Shown: positions 63,216 to 64,000 of the stretch, in pieces
Layout: every line of letters begins with the position of its first letter
Numbering within the stretch: the first letter of the stretch is position 1
Source: Paludibacteraceae bacterium
GTDB taxonomy: Bacteria; Bacteroidota; Bacteroidia; Bacteroidales; Paludibacteraceae
Length of the DNA stretch: 64,000 nt
Assembly (NCBI GenBank): GCA_017454915.1
Contig: JAFTCC010000062.1
Location: forward strand, 30,736 to 94,735
Direction: 5' to 3'
The notes under the pieces: model-generated
Database searches by the model: none
Told to the model about the DNA's origin: nothing
The model's input: only the letters and a program-made list of their open reading frames with translations
Translations under genes and position numbers: made by a program

Positions 63216-64000
63216 CTATTTGTTTCCTTTTGCTCTGTTATGCGTCTGGCAGAGCATTTGGCAGTTGGAAATATCCGTTGCGCCGCCTTTAGACCAAGCC
63301 GTCACATGGTCGGCGTCCATTTCCGTCAGTTTCCATATACGCGCATGGTTGGTGTCATGACCTATGGCGCACAGCGGACAGTTGGAAACCTCATGTCTCT
63401 TGGCTTCTTCCGTCTGGCGGGCATAGACGCTCTTCTTGGTCGGCTCGTCAAAACAACGCACCTCCAGCTGTTTGGTATCTTGACAACCGCCGAGGATATA
63501 TTCATAGATACCCTTCTTGTTCTTCACATAGTAATCCTCGTAGAGTGCGCGCTGCTTGCGTGCCACGGCCGCCGGGTCATACGGATTGCTGTGATATTTC
63601 TCATACAGTTCGCCCCACGGCAGACCGCACATCTCTTTCTCGATATTGGTAAACACACCGCTTGACCAGTCGATGACACTATTAAAATAAGTCTCCATCT
63701 CGCGGATGTTATCATCATTGCGGTGAAGCGACATGTATTTGCTGACCTCGCCACGGCTGACCCATTCCAATGCGGTGTGCAGGTACGCTTGGCGTTTCAC
63801 GTTTCCGCGCAGGAAAGCCGCCCATTTGTTGATATTGGCGTTCTGCGAATTGGAGAACACCTCTTTGGCTTTTGTTACAAACGGTCCGCAATAGACGGCA
63901 TTCAATATCTCCTGTTCCTCCAAAGGAAGCCCCACAATGTTTATAGTCTTGAACCATTCTTTGATTTCGCTTTCCGTTCCTTCACATTCATAGACCAGCA
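63216..64000 (-). CDS. DUF262 / HNH endonuclease family protein (5' end outside window)
   Basis: The gene enters from the right edge. The visible ~261 residues begin with the end of a DUF262 domain (ECEGTESEIKEWFKTINI, then LEEQEILNAVYCGPFV), pass through a helical linker, and finish in a zinc-linked HNH nuclease domain: CPLCAIG, then MDADHVTAWSKGG (catalytic His) and CQMLCQTHNRAKGNK. DUF262 proteins are the GmrS/GmrD-like ParB-fold nucleases of modification-dependent restriction and other defence genes. The N-terminal half, which would carry the ParB-like motif, is missing. The neighbouring DUF4143 gene makes this edge look accessory. Confidence 0.85.
   Translation of the reverse strand, partial: LVYECEGTESEIKEWFKTINIVGLPLEEQEILNAVYCGPFVTKAKEVFSNSQNANINKWAAFLRGNVKRQAYLHTALEWVSRGEVSKYMSLHRNDDNIREMETYFNSVIDWSSGVFTNIEKEMCGLPWGELYEKYHSNPYDPAAVARKQRALYEDYYVKNKKGIYEYILGGCQDTKQLEVRCFDEPTKKSVYARQTEEAKRHEVSNCPLCAIGHDTNHARIWKLTEMDADHVTAWSKGGATDISNCQMLCQTHNRAKGNK

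Overview
The window looks like a chromosomal stretch of a Bacteroidales bacterium. At least eleven promoters have the Bacteroidetes form (a TTTG or TTG box, 19-21 bases, then TAnnTTTG) and Shine-Dalgarno sequences are absent. Typical Bacteroidetes families are present: TonB-dependent receptors with carboxypeptidase-like N-terminal domains, DUF5689 and DUF6242-like lipoproteins, GldB, type III glutamine synthetase, a long NusB, an FlaA1/CapD-type epimerase, and C-terminal domains resembling type IX secretion signals. Genus and species cannot be fixed from the sequence alone.

Layout. 0-5 kb (minus): a truncated secreted protein with its own promoter, a hot-dog dehydratase overlapping a GT2/PlsC fusion (a lipid or aryl-polyene-like pair), an S41 protease and NusB. 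5.0-5.4 kb: a three-tRNA operon (Gly, Leu, Leu) with promoter and terminator. 5.5-9.8 kb (minus): a secreted protein with a type IX-like tail, then a three-gene operon (EEP nuclease/phosphatase, Usp-like protein, DUF1207-like barrel). 9.8-15 kb (mostly plus): a NodB-like deacetylase, tRNA-Ala, DUF1294, an IgGFc-binding-domain surface protein and an SGNH esterase. 15-17.4 kb: a large EF-hand membrane protein of unknown role. 17.5-32.2 kb (plus): tRNA-Leu, a TonB receptor coupled to a GH25 lysozyme, an acyltransferase, topoisomerase III, an NDP-sugar dehydratase, panB, glnN with an RsmI-like methyltransferase, and two lipoproteins, the second behind tandem promoter-bearing repeats. 32.2-40 kb (minus): an OmpR-type regulator without a normal start codon, an outer-membrane barrel and a TPR protein in one operon, then RlmI and RadC. 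40-46.7 kb (plus): panD, a small membrane protein, an OmpH-like protein, a TonB receptor with a DUF5689 lipoprotein, and CvpA. 46.7-47.3 kb: a gene-free island of palindromes and direct repeats. 47.3-60.7 kb (minus): glucan phosphorylase, an outer-membrane protein, a coiled-coil protein, murF, ruvX, gldB, yidC, fabI and mfd. 60.8-64 kb: a metallophosphoesterase, a DUF4143 ATPase inside a 13-bp inverted repeat, and a truncated DUF262/HNH gene; this edge looks accessory.

Much of the window is core envelope and housekeeping biology: cell wall (murF), membrane insertion (yidC), fatty acids (fabI), pantothenate (panB, panD), nitrogen (glnN) and repair (mfd, ruvX, radC, topB). The least explained parts are the TPR-barrel-regulator operon, the tandem promoter repeats at 30.7-30.9 kb, the repeat island at 46.7-47.2 kb, the EF-hand membrane protein and the inverted-repeat ATPase cassette. 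No CRISPR array, prophage or insertion-sequence transposase was seen.
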